A DNA stretch of 64,000 bases from Oleispira sp963933055. GTDB lineage: Bacteria > Pseudomonadota > Gammaproteobacteria > Pseudomonadales > Oceanobacteraceae. Below, piece after piece: positions 8,570 through 17,411 of the stretch. The DNA is taken from contig CAWVSY010000012.1 in assembly GCA_963933055.1 (NCBI GenBank), positions 1 to 64,000 on the forward strand, given 5' to 3'. Both the position numbers and the translations under genes were made by a program. The notes under the pieces are model-generated. The model had not been told where the DNA came from. It saw only the letters and a program-made list of their open reading frames with translations, and searched no databases. Each line of letters begins with the position of its first letter. Position 1 is the first letter of the stretch.

Positions 8570-9770
8570 ATTCAGACTCCACTTCGCTTATGTTAAGTAG
8601 GGTGACTAGGCTGTTTAATAAATGATCGATGTCTTGTTTAGTATGGCTGGCAGTTAACGTTATGCGTAATCGAGCAGTACCTTTTGCTACGGTTGGAGGG
8701 CGAATAGCGGTGACTAACAGGCCTGCACGTTGTAACTGCTGGCTTAAGACTAATGCTTTGGCATCATCTTTAATCATTAATGGTTGAATGGCCGTCGTAG
8801 AAGGCAGGATGTTCAGCTGTAATGATTGAGCTTGCTGGCGAAAATAATGAATATTGTTGGCTAATATTTTTTGTCGCTCGCCGCTCATAACAATCGCGAG
8901 GTTATTCTCCATTGCGACCGCTAATGCCGCCGGTAACGCGGTGGTATAGATGTAAGGGCGAGCAAATTGAATTAAATACTCAATCATCTCTTCAGAGCCG
9001 GCAACAAAAGCACCATAACCGCCTAACCCCTTACCAAGAGTGCCCATATAAATATCGACATCATGTGTGCAGAGGCCTTGTTCAGCCATACTTCCAGTAT
9101 GTTGCTGATCGCCTAATACCGCGAAACCATGGGCATCATCAACCATCAACAGAGCATCAAATTGGCGGCATAACCTCGCCAGTTCAGCCAACGGTGCTTG
9201 ATCGCCATCCATACTAAAAACGGCATCAGTAGCGACCAAAGATAATGAGTTATTGGATTTTGCTTGTTCTGGATTATGTTGTAAATTTTGCGTTAAAAAA
9301 TGCTCTAAATGCGCAACATCGTTATGACGATAACGGCGCATTTGGGCATGGCTGAGCAAGCCGCCATCGATTAATGAAGCATGATTGAGTTTATCTTGAT
9401 AAAGAACATCATGGCGCTTTAATAGCGTCTGTAAAACGGCAAGGTTGGCCATATAGCCATTAGCAAAAAGCAAAGCCCGAGGGAAGCCAACCGATTTAGC
9501 CAATGCGTTTTCGAGACTCTGGTGAGCCGCGCTGTGGCCAGAGACCAAGTGAGATGCGCCACTGCCCATCCCCCACGCTTTCGCGCCTGCGATTAATGAT
9601 TCAGACTGATGAGCCAAGCCTAAATAGTCATTACTGGAGAAATTCAATAGCGATTCACCATTAATAATTACCCGTGCCCCTTGTGGGCTGGCTAAATTGA
9701 TACGTTGACGCCAAAGATTATTTTCTTTGCGCTGCTGAATCTCTTGTTGAATACGCTGATGCCAAGACAT
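8559..9770 (-). CDS. bioF: 8-amino-7-oxononanoate synthase
   Basis: 403 residues, a PLP-dependent alpha-oxoamine synthase that joins pimeloyl-ACP and L-alanine. It shows LLNFSSNDYLGLAHQ near the N-terminus, ASHLVSGHSAAHQSLE, VDDAHGFAVLG, and the PLP lysine in MGTLGKGLGGYGAF. First gene of bioF-H-C-D. bioB, usually upstream of bioF in relatives, is not here or elsewhere in the window. Confidence 0.95.
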   Translation of the reverse strand: MSWHQRIQQEIQQRKENNLWRQRINLASPQGARVIINGESLLNFSSNDYLGLAHQSESLIAGAKAWGMGSGASHLVSGHSAAHQSLENALAKSVGFPRALLFANGYMANLAVLQTLLKRHDVLYQDKLNHASLIDGGLLSHAQMRRYRHNDVAHLEHFLTQNLQHNPEQAKSNNSLSLVATDAVFSMDGDQAPLAELARLCRQFDALLMVDDAHGFAVLGDQQHTGSMAEQGLCTHDVDIYMGTLGKGLGGYGAFVAGSEEMIEYLIQFARPYIYTTALPAALAVAMENNLAIVMSGERQKILANNIHYFRQQAQSLQLNILPSTTAIQPLMIKDDAKALVLSQQLQRAGLLVTAIRPPTVAKGTARLRITLTASHTKQDIDHLLNSLVTLLNISEVESEYGA

Positions 9771-9833
9771 GCTAGTGAATGAATTCCAAGCTCGAATTAA
9801 TAGAAGAGAATAATCATAATGCAGTAAATAAAT

Positions 9834-9866
9834 CAGTCAACCTAGTTTGTTCTTGTTGGTTTACTA
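9834..9866. promoter_or_regulatory. BirA-type biotin operator between bioF and bioA
   Basis: Half-sites CAGTCAACC (9834-9842) and GGTTTACTA (9858-9866) are separated by exactly 15 nt. The cores GTCAACC / GGTTTAC fit the known BirA operator (GTAAACC-N15-GGTTTAC) with one mismatch. The site lies in the divergent spacer between bioF (minus) and bioA (plus), as bioO does in enterobacteria, so biotinyl-AMP-bound BirA would shut both directions. Assignment is from pattern and position. Confidence 0.8.
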
Positions 9867-9955
9867 ATGCCATTTTTAGTACACTGCTCATTCGCTGCTA
9901 ACTGCGATAGCAAAAGTTCTGAGCCCAAATAGTAAGACGTAGAGAGAAAAACTCG

Positions 9956-11323
9956 ATGAACCTCCCTAAAAATAAACTGAAACATGATCCAAGCAGGACG
10001 ATGTTTGCCCCTGAGTTTAATTTTCAAACCTCGGCCCAAGAGGCTCTGGCTTTTGATCGCCAACATATTTGGCACCCATACTCTTCTATGAATTCCGCTA
10101 ACAAAGAACAAGATGTCTGGCCAGTTGCGAGTGCCAAGGGTATTTATTTGACCCTCGCAGATGGCACTGAATTAATAGATGGCATGTCATCTTGGTGGAG
10201 TACCGTCCATGGCTATAGTCATCCAAGACTAGTGGCTGCAATCTGTGAGCAGGCGCAAACAATGTCTCATGTGATGTTCGGGGGTCTTACTCATGAACCG
10301 GCCATCAATCTAGCGCAAAAGCTGGTGCAGCTAACCCCAGCAGGATTGGATAAAGTGTTTTTATCGGATTCAGGATCCGTTGCCGTTGAAGTCGCTGTCA
10401 AAATGGCCATCCAATATCAGCAGGCTCGAGGAAAAGCCAACAAAAGCAAACTGGTCGCATTAAAAAGCGGCTATCACGGCGATACCCTTGGCGCGATGTC
10501 GTTATGCGATCCAACAACGGGAATGCACCACCTGTTTAGCGGCATTTTAGCTCAGCAATATTTTGTCGCTCAGCCAGAAATTAGGTTTGATCAAGAATGG
10601 CAGGATAGTGACATTCAGCCATTGCGTTCATGCTTAGAAAAACACCATCAAACTATAGCCGCCTTAATACTAGAACCGATTGTTCAAGGGGCGGGTGGCA
10701 TGCGTTTTTACCACCCTCAATACCTAGCGCAAGCGCGTATCTTGTGTGATAAGTACGACGTGCTTTTAATCGCCGATGAAATTGCTACCGGCTTTGGGCG
10801 CAGTGGAAAAATGTTCGCGTGTGAGCATGCCGATATTAGCCCAGATATTTTATGCGTCGGCAAAGCATTAACCGGAGGGCAAATGACCCTTGCGGCAACG
10901 CTAACCACAGAGCAGGTTGCGACAACCATTAGCGCAGGGGAAGCAGGGTGTTTTATGCACGGGCCAACGTTTATGGCCAATCCTCTGGCTTGCGCCGTGG
11001 CGAACGAAAGCTTAGCCTTATTAATCGATAACGATTGGCATCAACAAGTCTCGCGCCTAGAAAAAGGCTTGCTCAAAGGATTAGGGCCGGCTAACGAACT
11101 GGATAGTGTGGCAGACGTGCGCATACTCGGAGCCATTGGGGTTATTGAAATGAAATCCCCTGTCGATATGAAGAAAATTCAGCCCGCCTGTATTGAGCAA
11201 GGTATTTGGCTACGACCTTTTGGCAGGTTGGTCTACATAATGCCTGCCTATATAATGACTGACAAAGAGCTGGAAGAATTGACAGCTGGAATCCTAAAGG
11301 TCTTAAAGTCAGGGTTATTTTGA
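9956..11323 (+). CDS. bioA: Adenosylmethionine-8-amino-7-oxononanoate aminotransferase
   Basis: 455 residues from ATG 9956. The next in-frame ATG at 10001 is preceded by AGGA and would give a more typical N-terminus, so the true start is uncertain. BioA transfers the amino group of SAM to KAPA, giving diaminopelargonate. Landmarks are DRQHIWHPYSSM, DGMSSWWSTVHGY, LIADEIATGFGRSG and the PLP lysine in VGKALTGG, all typical of BioA. It is divergent from bioFHCD and presumably co-repressed through the shared operator. Confidence 0.95.
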   Translation: MNLPKNKLKHDPSRTMFAPEFNFQTSAQEALAFDRQHIWHPYSSMNSANKEQDVWPVASAKGIYLTLADGTELIDGMSSWWSTVHGYSHPRLVAAICEQAQTMSHVMFGGLTHEPAINLAQKLVQLTPAGLDKVFLSDSGSVAVEVAVKMAIQYQQARGKANKSKLVALKSGYHGDTLGAMSLCDPTTGMHHLFSGILAQQYFVAQPEIRFDQEWQDSDIQPLRSCLEKHHQTIAALILEPIVQGAGGMRFYHPQYLAQARILCDKYDVLLIADEIATGFGRSGKMFACEHADISPDILCVGKALTGGQMTLAATLTTEQVATTISAGEAGCFMHGPTFMANPLACAVANESLALLIDNDWHQQVSRLEKGLLKGLGPANELDSVADVRILGAIGVIEMKSPVDMKKIQPACIEQGIWLRPFGRLVYIMPAYIMTDKELEELTAGILKVLKSGLF

Positions 11324-11377
11324 CGAGAATTATTAATTTAAAGACTTAATTCGCAAAACTAGGGCTAAACTAAAAGG

Positions 11378-11414
11378 AATACAGCCGATCTGCCTGTGCT
11401 GTATTTATTCTTTA
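11378..11414 (+). terminator. Possible terminator after bioA
   Basis: AATACAGC (11378-11385) and GCTGTATT (11398-11405) form a perfect 8-bp stem with a 12-nt loop, followed by a broken T-rich stretch. The weak U-tract makes this tentative. The rest of the 272-nt gap before 11596 holds only GGGTTTA-type direct repeats near 11468-11486 and the palindrome ACGACGTCGT at about 11488, with no recognised function. Confidence 0.4.
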
Positions 11415-11595
11415 ATAGGTACCTGATATTAAAGAGTACGAGTTAAACAGTGGTCCCGCTGTTTGCTCGGGTTTAGCTCTCGGGTTTACGACGTCGTCAT
11501 CCCAACCGTAAGCTCGGGAGTTTTCTTTACTTACATCCTGCCTCTTTTCGTAATAACATTAATATCATTTTAGATAGACTCAATGGCAACCATTC

Positions 11596-12351
11596 ATGGC
11601 TATTATTTGGCAAGAAAAACGGGATGGCACTCATTATGAAGTGCGCAATGCAGGAAAAACGTTGCGTTTATATACCGATAAGGTTTTGCATAGCCAGTAC
11701 AATTTTGAGAAAAAGCTCACCGGCAGTGTATGGGATTTATTATTTTTACCCGCACTGTGTTTAATGCGTACTAAACCACTACGCGTTCTCGTATTAGGCG
11801 TGGGTGGTGGGGCCGTATTGCACATGATGGATGAATTTTTTGACTGTGAAAATATTACCGGCATCGAAATGAATGCAACGCATATCGAAATTGCAAAAAA
11901 ATATTTTAAGTTAGATTCAAATACAATAAACCTAATCGAAGCCGATGCCATTACCTGGGTAGAAAACTATCAAACGACCCACCCTCGTGGTGGCAAGTTC
12001 GATGTTATTATTGATGATTTATTTTATGAAGAAGACGATGAGCCGATTAAAGTAGCGCCCCCTAATGCTACTTGGTTTTATCACTTATATAGCCTATTGA
12101 AACCCAATGGCATCATTATCATGAACTTTGTTGGTCGTCAAAGTGCCATGAGTGCCGCCCCCATTCATGATGACAGTGTTGCAAAATTATTACCTTATGG
12201 CGTGCACTTAACAACACCACATTATGATAATCATGTATTGGCTTTTTCGCATCAAACATTACACGCCAATGACATTAGGCAATCAATAAACCGACATGAA
12301 AAATTGAAGCACTTAAAAAGCTCACTGCGTTTTTCATGTCGATCTTGTTAG
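11596..12351 (+). CDS. Spermidine synthase-like (SpeE-fold) methyltransferase-family protein
   Basis: 251 residues. The nucleotide-binding motif VLVLGVGGGAVLHMM (near residue 65) and GIEMNATHIEIAKKYF belong to the spermidine-synthase/SAM-methyltransferase fold. IDDLFYEEDDEP sits where true aminopropyltransferases carry catalytic Asp residues. The N-terminal beta domain is short and the C-terminus ends in an unusual Cys pair (SCRSC). Many such SpeE-like proteins do not make spermidine, and no speD is nearby, so the reaction is left open. No clear ribosome site precedes the ATG. A thiopurine-methyltransferase-type gene follows 64 nt later. Confidence 0.7.
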   Translation: MAIIWQEKRDGTHYEVRNAGKTLRLYTDKVLHSQYNFEKKLTGSVWDLLFLPALCLMRTKPLRVLVLGVGGGAVLHMMDEFFDCENITGIEMNATHIEIAKKYFKLDSNTINLIEADAITWVENYQTTHPRGGKFDVIIDDLFYEEDDEPIKVAPPNATWFYHLYSLLKPNGIIIMNFVGRQSAMSAAPIHDDSVAKLLPYGVHLTTPHYDNHVLAFSHQTLHANDIRQSINRHEKLKHLKSSLRFSCRSC

Positions 12352-12415
12352 CAAGGGATTTTTAGTAAATATTTTTTAGAAAAAAAGACAGTAAAAAAAT
12401 AATAGGAAATTATCA

Positions 12416-13078
12416 ATGGAACACAGTTTTTGGCACAATAAATGGGATCTAAATCAAGTTGGTTTTCATCTGGATTATGTCCATCCAATATTGCAACGCA
12501 ATCTTAAACTATTAGAGGTTAAGCCATTAGAGGTTAAAAAAGTATTTGTTCCCTTGTGTGGTAAAACCTTAGATATTGGTTATTTACTTGAACAAGGTTA
12601 TGACGTGGTCGCGGTTGAGCTGAGTGAAATTGCAATAAGCACTGTTTTTCAGCAGCTCGGACTTGAACCTGAAATACTCTCTTGGTCTCATGGAAAAATA
12701 TATAAAGGAGATAGATTAACTATTTATGTGGGTGATTTTTTTGCGTTAACCCAACAGGATCTAGGAGAGTTAACCTGTGTTTATGATCGTGCAGCGTTAA
12801 TTGCTTTACCAGAAGACATGCGTTTGCAATACGCGCAACATATCGCATCCATTACACAGCAAGCCCCTCAGCTTTTAATAACCCTAGATTATGATCAAAC
12901 CATTGCTGGTGGCCCTCCGTTTGCCGTTGCAACCCAAGAAGTCGAAGCGCTTTATGCTGAAACCTATACCCTCAAACTGTTAGAAGAAGCCGATATTATT
13001 GAGCAAGAACCGCGATTTAAAGCCAAAGGTTTACCCAATTTTTATCAGCGTGGCTATCACCTGATTGCTAAAGCTTAG
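12416..13078 (+). CDS. tpm: Thiopurine S-methyltransferase family protein
   Basis: 220 residues with AGGAAA before the ATG. The N-terminus EHSFWHNKWDLNQVGFHLD and the motif VFVPLCGKTLDIGYLLEQGYDVVAVELS are hallmarks of bacterial TPMT, which methylates chalcogen compounds (selenite, tellurite) and aromatic thiols with SAM. YDRAALIALP in the middle also fits. A short in-frame duplication (LEVK twice) lies in the region before motif I. The physiological substrate is unknown. It converges on trmO with an 11-nt gap. Confidence 0.93.
   Translation: MEHSFWHNKWDLNQVGFHLDYVHPILQRNLKLLEVKPLEVKKVFVPLCGKTLDIGYLLEQGYDVVAVELSEIAISTVFQQLGLEPEILSWSHGKIYKGDRLTIYVGDFFALTQQDLGELTCVYDRAALIALPEDMRLQYAQHIASITQQAPQLLITLDYDQTIAGGPPFAVATQEVEALYAETYTLKLLEEADIIEQEPRFKAKGLPNFYQRGYHLIAKA
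12511..12540 (+). repeat. In-frame 15-nt duplication in the TPMT gene
   Basis: ATTAGAGGTTAAGCC (12511-12525) is followed by ATTAGAGGTTAAAAA (12526-12540); the first 12 bases are identical. It produces LEVKPLEVKK in the protein. Confidence 0.7.
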
Positions 13079-13089
13079 AAGGTTAAAGG

Positions 13090-13809
13090 TTAAAAAATAG
13101 AGACCGTCATAACCGTTAAATAACCCGGTTTTAGATAGCGCCATGTAATCTCTAAGTCCCAGATGTTAACCCCATATGAACGCTCAGGATCCGGTTTTTG
13201 ATAAGCAGGCTTAGGATCTTGAGCCAACATTTGTTCAATCAGCTCTTTCACTGGCTGCTTTAACCTGATCGCATGAGTTTGTGCAGAGTTTAACGCCTCC
13301 GGCATAAACTCCACTCGGCTTAACTCTGGGCTATCACTTGCCATATGGTTAACGGCAGTAGAAACGATATCGGCATAAGGCACATAGGGTTTGATATCAA
13401 CAATGGGCGTGCCATCTAACAAATCGATGCCAGAGATTTGTAAGCGACCCTTTTTAATACCCTCAAGTTTAACGACAGACAATCCAAGCGGATTTGGCCT
13501 ATGAGTAGCGCGGGTTGCAAATACCCCCATTTTTTTATTGCCCCCTAAGCGAGGAGGGCGTACCCGTAAACGGACTTCGTTTTCTTTGGGTAGCGCTTGA
13601 TGAAAAATAAAGCTTAACCATAAGTGACTCACGTCTTCTAAACCTTCAATGGCGACCGGATCATCATAAGGAGGCAGTAGCTCAATTTCACCACGAGCGG
13701 CAGGGGCTAAAGCAGGCTGGCGTGGAATGGCAAACTTCTCCTTAAAACACGAGTGGACAATACCAATGGGTTTAATTGTAAAGTCTGTAGGGTGCGAGTC
13801 GTTTGCCAT
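13090..13809 (-). CDS. trmO: tRNA (N6-threonylcarbamoyladenosine(37)-N6)-methyltransferase
   Basis: 239 residues of the TsaA/YaeB family. TrmO uses SAM to methylate t6A at position 37 of tRNA-Thr. Visible family signatures are IGIVHSCFKEKFAIPRQP at the N-terminus, VSHLWLSFIFH, and the central ATRATHRPNPLGLSVVKLEG. GTPIVDIKPYVPYAD follows, then a C-terminal domain with ERSYGVNIWDLEI. The length agrees with E. coli TrmO. It is convergent with the TPMT gene and 78 nt downstream of the ETF-QO stop on the same strand. Confidence 0.93.
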   Translation of the reverse strand: MANDSHPTDFTIKPIGIVHSCFKEKFAIPRQPALAPAARGEIELLPPYDDPVAIEGLEDVSHLWLSFIFHQALPKENEVRLRVRPPRLGGNKKMGVFATRATHRPNPLGLSVVKLEGIKKGRLQISGIDLLDGTPIVDIKPYVPYADIVSTAVNHMASDSPELSRVEFMPEALNSAQTHAIRLKQPVKELIEQMLAQDPKPAYQKPDPERSYGVNIWDLEITWRYLKPGYLTVMTVSIF

Positions 13810-13887
13810 GTTTTTAATTCTGAGAGTATTAGAAGGCTATTATTGCATACTCACGTGCTCTATTTTAACCCTCTTTAGTTTAGCTTT

Positions 13888-15603
13888 CTACATGTTGGGA
13901 TAGTTTGGTCCATCGCCTCCCTCAGGAATTGTCCAATTAATATTCTGCGCAGGGTCTTTAATATCACAGGTTTTACAGTGCAAACAGTTTTGTGAATTAA
14001 TCTGGTAGTTGATTTTCCCAGTTTCATTTTCAGTCTTTTCATAGACCCCCGCTGGGCAATAAAAAAGAGAGGGTTCGGTGCGGCCATCGGTAAAGTTCGA
14101 TAAATGCTTAAGTGGAATAGCCTCATCTTTAAGTTTTAAATGACAGGGCTGATCTTCTCCATGATTTGTATTCGATAGAAATACTGAATCGAGTTTATTA
14201 AACGTTAACATCCCATCGGCTTTGGGGTAGTTAATCGGTTTACTCTCTTTGTAAGTTTTCAGGGCTTGCCTAGAGGTTGATGCTTTGTGATCAGGCTGCG
14301 GGTCTTGCAAAGTCAGTGGTAATTTTCCATTGAATAAATTGATATCAATAAAAGAAAACATCCCTCCTAATATTTCACCAAAATGATGACGCGCAGGGCC
14401 CCAATTCTTTTGTTGGTATAGTTCTGTATAAATCCATGAATCTTTGAAAGCCTGTTCGTATTCACTCAAATCGGCTTGGTATCTATTCTCACTGAGGGCT
14501 TTTGAAATAACATCAGCGGCGAGCATGCCTGATTTCATCGCCGTATGGCTGCCTTTAATTTTGGCATTGTTAAGCGTTCCCGCATCGCAGCCAATTAATA
14601 AACCGCCAGGGAAATGCATCTTGGGTAATGACTGTAATCCACCTTTCGCAATCGCCCGTGCACCATAACTAATGCGTTTTCCGCCGATTAAAAATTTGGC
14701 AATGTCTGGGTGCGTTTTCCAGCGTTGCATTTCTTCGTAAGGATCATAAAAAGGATGCTGATAAGCCAGCTCTGAAATGAAACCTAAAGAAATTTGATTA
14801 TTTTCTAAATGGTATAAAAAGCCACCGCCACCGGCTTTTTCGTTGGCTAAACTCTCACTCACGGGCCAACCGGCGGTATGCAATACTAGACCTTCTTTAT
14901 GCAGAGCATTTTTTGATGAATCAATTTGCCACAGCTCTTTAATGCCCAAGCCATAATGCTGTGGATCTTTCTTTTTGCCAGATACTTCATGATTCAGCTG
15001 ATAATGAGCAATAAGCTGTTTACCTAAATGGCCACGACAGCCTTCGCTAAAAACCGTATAGCGTGCATGAATTTCCATGCCAGCGGTGAACGTATCTTTC
15101 TGCTCACCGTTTGTATCTAGGCCCATATCTCCGGTAATAACCCCGGTTATTTGATTCTGTTCACCCCATAACAGCTCACTTGCGGCAAAACCAGGATAAA
15201 TCTCTACGCCCAATGCTTCTGCTTGCTCTGCGAGCCAGCGACAAATATTACCTAAACTCACGATGTAGTTGCCATGATTCTTTAATAATTTAGGCTCAAG
15301 CAGCTTAGGGAATTTTATTCCTCGGGTTTTAGTAAAGTAATAAACCTCATCTTCGATGACGGGAGTATGCAGCGGAGCGCCTAAGGATTGCCAATCGGGA
15401 AATAGCTCATTCATCGCGGTCGGCTGCATAATTGCCCCAGATAAAATATGGGCACCAACTTCAGAGCCTTTTTCTAGCACCATGACGTGCGTATCAGGAT
15501 TTAATTGTTTTAAGCGACAAGCGGTTGCCAAACCGGCAGGGCCAGCGCCAATAATTAATACATCGACATCCAGCGTTTCACGTTTAATCGATACAGTCTT
15601 CAT
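13888..15603 (-). CDS. Electron transfer flavoprotein-ubiquinone oxidoreductase
   Basis: 571 residues. It carries electrons from ETF (loaded by acyl-CoA dehydrogenases in fatty-acid and alkane oxidation) to ubiquinone at the inner membrane. The FAD-binding motif is VLIIGAGPAGLATACRL near the N-terminus, with GCDAGTLNNAKIKGSHTAMKSG in the middle. The C-terminal 4Fe-4S cluster cysteines are in FYCPAGVYE and QNCLHCKTCDI, and the protein ends IPEGGDGPNYPNM as is standard. etfA and etfB are not adjacent. GAGAG precedes the ATG. Confidence 0.96.
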   Translation of the reverse strand: MKTVSIKRETLDVDVLIIGAGPAGLATACRLKQLNPDTHVMVLEKGSEVGAHILSGAIMQPTAMNELFPDWQSLGAPLHTPVIEDEVYYFTKTRGIKFPKLLEPKLLKNHGNYIVSLGNICRWLAEQAEALGVEIYPGFAASELLWGEQNQITGVITGDMGLDTNGEQKDTFTAGMEIHARYTVFSEGCRGHLGKQLIAHYQLNHEVSGKKKDPQHYGLGIKELWQIDSSKNALHKEGLVLHTAGWPVSESLANEKAGGGGFLYHLENNQISLGFISELAYQHPFYDPYEEMQRWKTHPDIAKFLIGGKRISYGARAIAKGGLQSLPKMHFPGGLLIGCDAGTLNNAKIKGSHTAMKSGMLAADVISKALSENRYQADLSEYEQAFKDSWIYTELYQQKNWGPARHHFGEILGGMFSFIDINLFNGKLPLTLQDPQPDHKASTSRQALKTYKESKPINYPKADGMLTFNKLDSVFLSNTNHGEDQPCHLKLKDEAIPLKHLSNFTDGRTEPSLFYCPAGVYEKTENETGKINYQINSQNCLHCKTCDIKDPAQNINWTIPEGGDGPNYPNM

Positions 15604-15617
15604 ACTCTGCTCTCTTT

Positions 15618-15649
15618 ATTAAGGAGTTCTAACATTAAGGAGTTCTAAA
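15618..15649. repeat. Two 16-nt tandem units upstream of ETF-QO
   Basis: ATTAAGGAGTTCTAAC (15618-15633) and ATTAAGGAGTTCTAAA (15634-15649) differ only at the last base. They sit in the leader of the minus-strand ETF-QO gene, 15 nt before its start codon. Confidence 0.75.
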
Positions 15650-15707
15650 AAAGTGGCCTAAAAATCAGCAGGCATAGACAGACTACAAAGAAGTGCAGAA
15701 AATGAGA

Positions 15708-17243
15708 TCACCCCTTAGGGTGAATTAAAAGCAAAGCTTGTGTGCGGTTTTTAACCCCCATTTTCCCATAAAGGTTGCGAATATGAACTTTCAAAGTATT
15801 GAGGGAGATAAATAGCTGCTCGGCAATGTCTTTATTCGAAAGACCTTTCTGTACCAGAGCCATAACCTCCGTTTCACGCTTAGTTAATGGTTCAATTAAT
15901 GGCTGAGTTAAGTCATCTATATCACGTTGAGTCGATGCCGTTTTTGACTGCGAAGCGCTAGAGTTTGCTACAGGAATAGAGTGTGGCGCGGGCATAAAAG
16001 GGATGTTGAAGGCTTTAGAGGCTTTTTTACTGACAGACTCTGCGATATTGCTAGGCAGTTTTTCTAATAAATAAAAGAACGAATTATTCAGTCCTAAGTC
16101 GATTTTCTCTTGAACGATATTATTAAATAACTGTTCGCATCTGCACCAGTCTTTTAATATCAAGCTGTGCTGAAAAGCCAATTCATAATATCCGTTTTCT
16201 TCAAACCAGTTTGCTGCAGTTAAATGCAACGCTTGTTGCTGTTGTTGGCTTAGTGTTTGAAAATGCAATTGTAAAAACTGGCGAAATAAATCGTGGTAAC
16301 GATACCAGCTGCGGTGATTATCAAGCGCGATAATAAATAGATTAGCGACTTCTAACTCTTTAATTACATGGTAGCTGTGCTCAATATTGCACAAGCTATT
16401 GGTTAGCGCAGGGCAGAATTTTTCAACACAAGCACTGAATAATAAAAAATCCTGTAAGGGTTGAGGCTGTTGAGAAAAAACTTCCTCAAATAAATAATCT
16501 GCCATGTCTCGGTTAAGATTTTTATCTTTCGGTATGCCTTCTAATGACGACATTGCGGATAATTGAATACCCGTAACCCATCCCTCAGTTGCTAGACTTA
16601 CTTGCTGTGCAATATCGAGAGAGATGTTTGTCTGCAATTTTTTCTGTAAAAAATCTTGGCACTCTTTTGCATTAAACGCTAAATCAGCTTGCTGCAATTC
16701 GATTAACTGGCCATTCGCGCGACGACGAGCGAGCGCTAGCTTAGGATCTTGGCGCACCGTCATCACAATACGCAAGCTAGGTGGAAGATGATCTAGAAAT
16801 AAATTCAATGATGATAGTATTTCATCAGATTCGGCCTTATGAAAATCATCCATCACTAGGGTATAAGCATGGTCCGATTCTTGGGCAATATCCAAGCGAT
16901 CAAGATCGTTTAATAAGCTAATCACCGCCGCCTCAATGCCTTGGGTCGGTAATACGGCTAATGCTTGCTGGCCGATATCGGCAATGATGGTTTGCAAAGC
17001 ACCAATGATGTGTTGCCAAAAAACTTCTGCCAATGCTTGCTGGCTATCGACAATTAGCCAAGCAAAGCTTTGTGAATAGGTATGAAGCCATTGACTGACC
17101 AAGGTCGTTTTACCATAGCCCGCAGGAGCGGAAATTAGTACTAATTGGCTGCCTTGAGTATTTTGCAGGCGTTCGATAAGCCCTGACCGCAGTAGGTGCT
17201 CAGGCTTAACGGGAGGAATATAAAAGCGAGTGCGTAATAACAT
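15708..17243 (-). CDS. Short MalT/LuxR-type ATP-dependent transcription regulator
   Basis: 511 residues. The N-terminus RTRFYIPPVKPEHLLRSGLI is typical of MalT-like regulators. The Walker A is APAGYGKTTLVSQW (near residue 40) and the Walker B is TLVMDDFHKAE. A C-terminal LuxR-type HTH spans LTKRETEVMALVQKGLSNKD to the end. MalT-type proteins are usually about 900 residues because of a long TPR sensor region. Here the NTPase and winged-helix parts run almost directly into a low-complexity Ser/Ala/Thr linker and the HTH, so the TPR sensor is largely missing while the frame is intact. Target genes and ligand are unknown. Confidence 0.85.
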   Translation of the reverse strand: MLLRTRFYIPPVKPEHLLRSGLIERLQNTQGSQLVLISAPAGYGKTTLVSQWLHTYSQSFAWLIVDSQQALAEVFWQHIIGALQTIIADIGQQALAVLPTQGIEAAVISLLNDLDRLDIAQESDHAYTLVMDDFHKAESDEILSSLNLFLDHLPPSLRIVMTVRQDPKLALARRRANGQLIELQQADLAFNAKECQDFLQKKLQTNISLDIAQQVSLATEGWVTGIQLSAMSSLEGIPKDKNLNRDMADYLFEEVFSQQPQPLQDFLLFSACVEKFCPALTNSLCNIEHSYHVIKELEVANLFIIALDNHRSWYRYHDLFRQFLQLHFQTLSQQQQQALHLTAANWFEENGYYELAFQHSLILKDWCRCEQLFNNIVQEKIDLGLNNSFFYLLEKLPSNIAESVSKKASKAFNIPFMPAPHSIPVANSSASQSKTASTQRDIDDLTQPLIEPLTKRETEVMALVQKGLSNKDIAEQLFISLNTLKVHIRNLYGKMGVKNRTQALLLIHPKG

Positions 17244-17411
17244 CTATAATAACAAATTTCCCTATTTTGACTGGCCATCTTAGCGAAATGAATTGGCAAG
17301 TGCTAGTCAGCGGTCAATCTGATAGAATCCGCGCCAATAAATTCCTATTCCTATTTGTTAGCGGTTTAGTCAGCTTTTAAGCAGATCCTAAACCCGCTAG
17401 AGGCCTTAGTT

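Noticed and set aside
11596..12351. SpeE-like gene as part of the siderophore polyamine supply
   Set aside because: It is about 19 kb away from speA, has no speD partner, pairs with a thiopurine-methyltransferase-type gene, and the locus already has the carboxyspermidine route.
15708..17243. LuxR/MalT regulator as a pseudogene
   Set aside because: The frame is intact from start to stop, with a complete P-loop and HTH; only the length is unusual.
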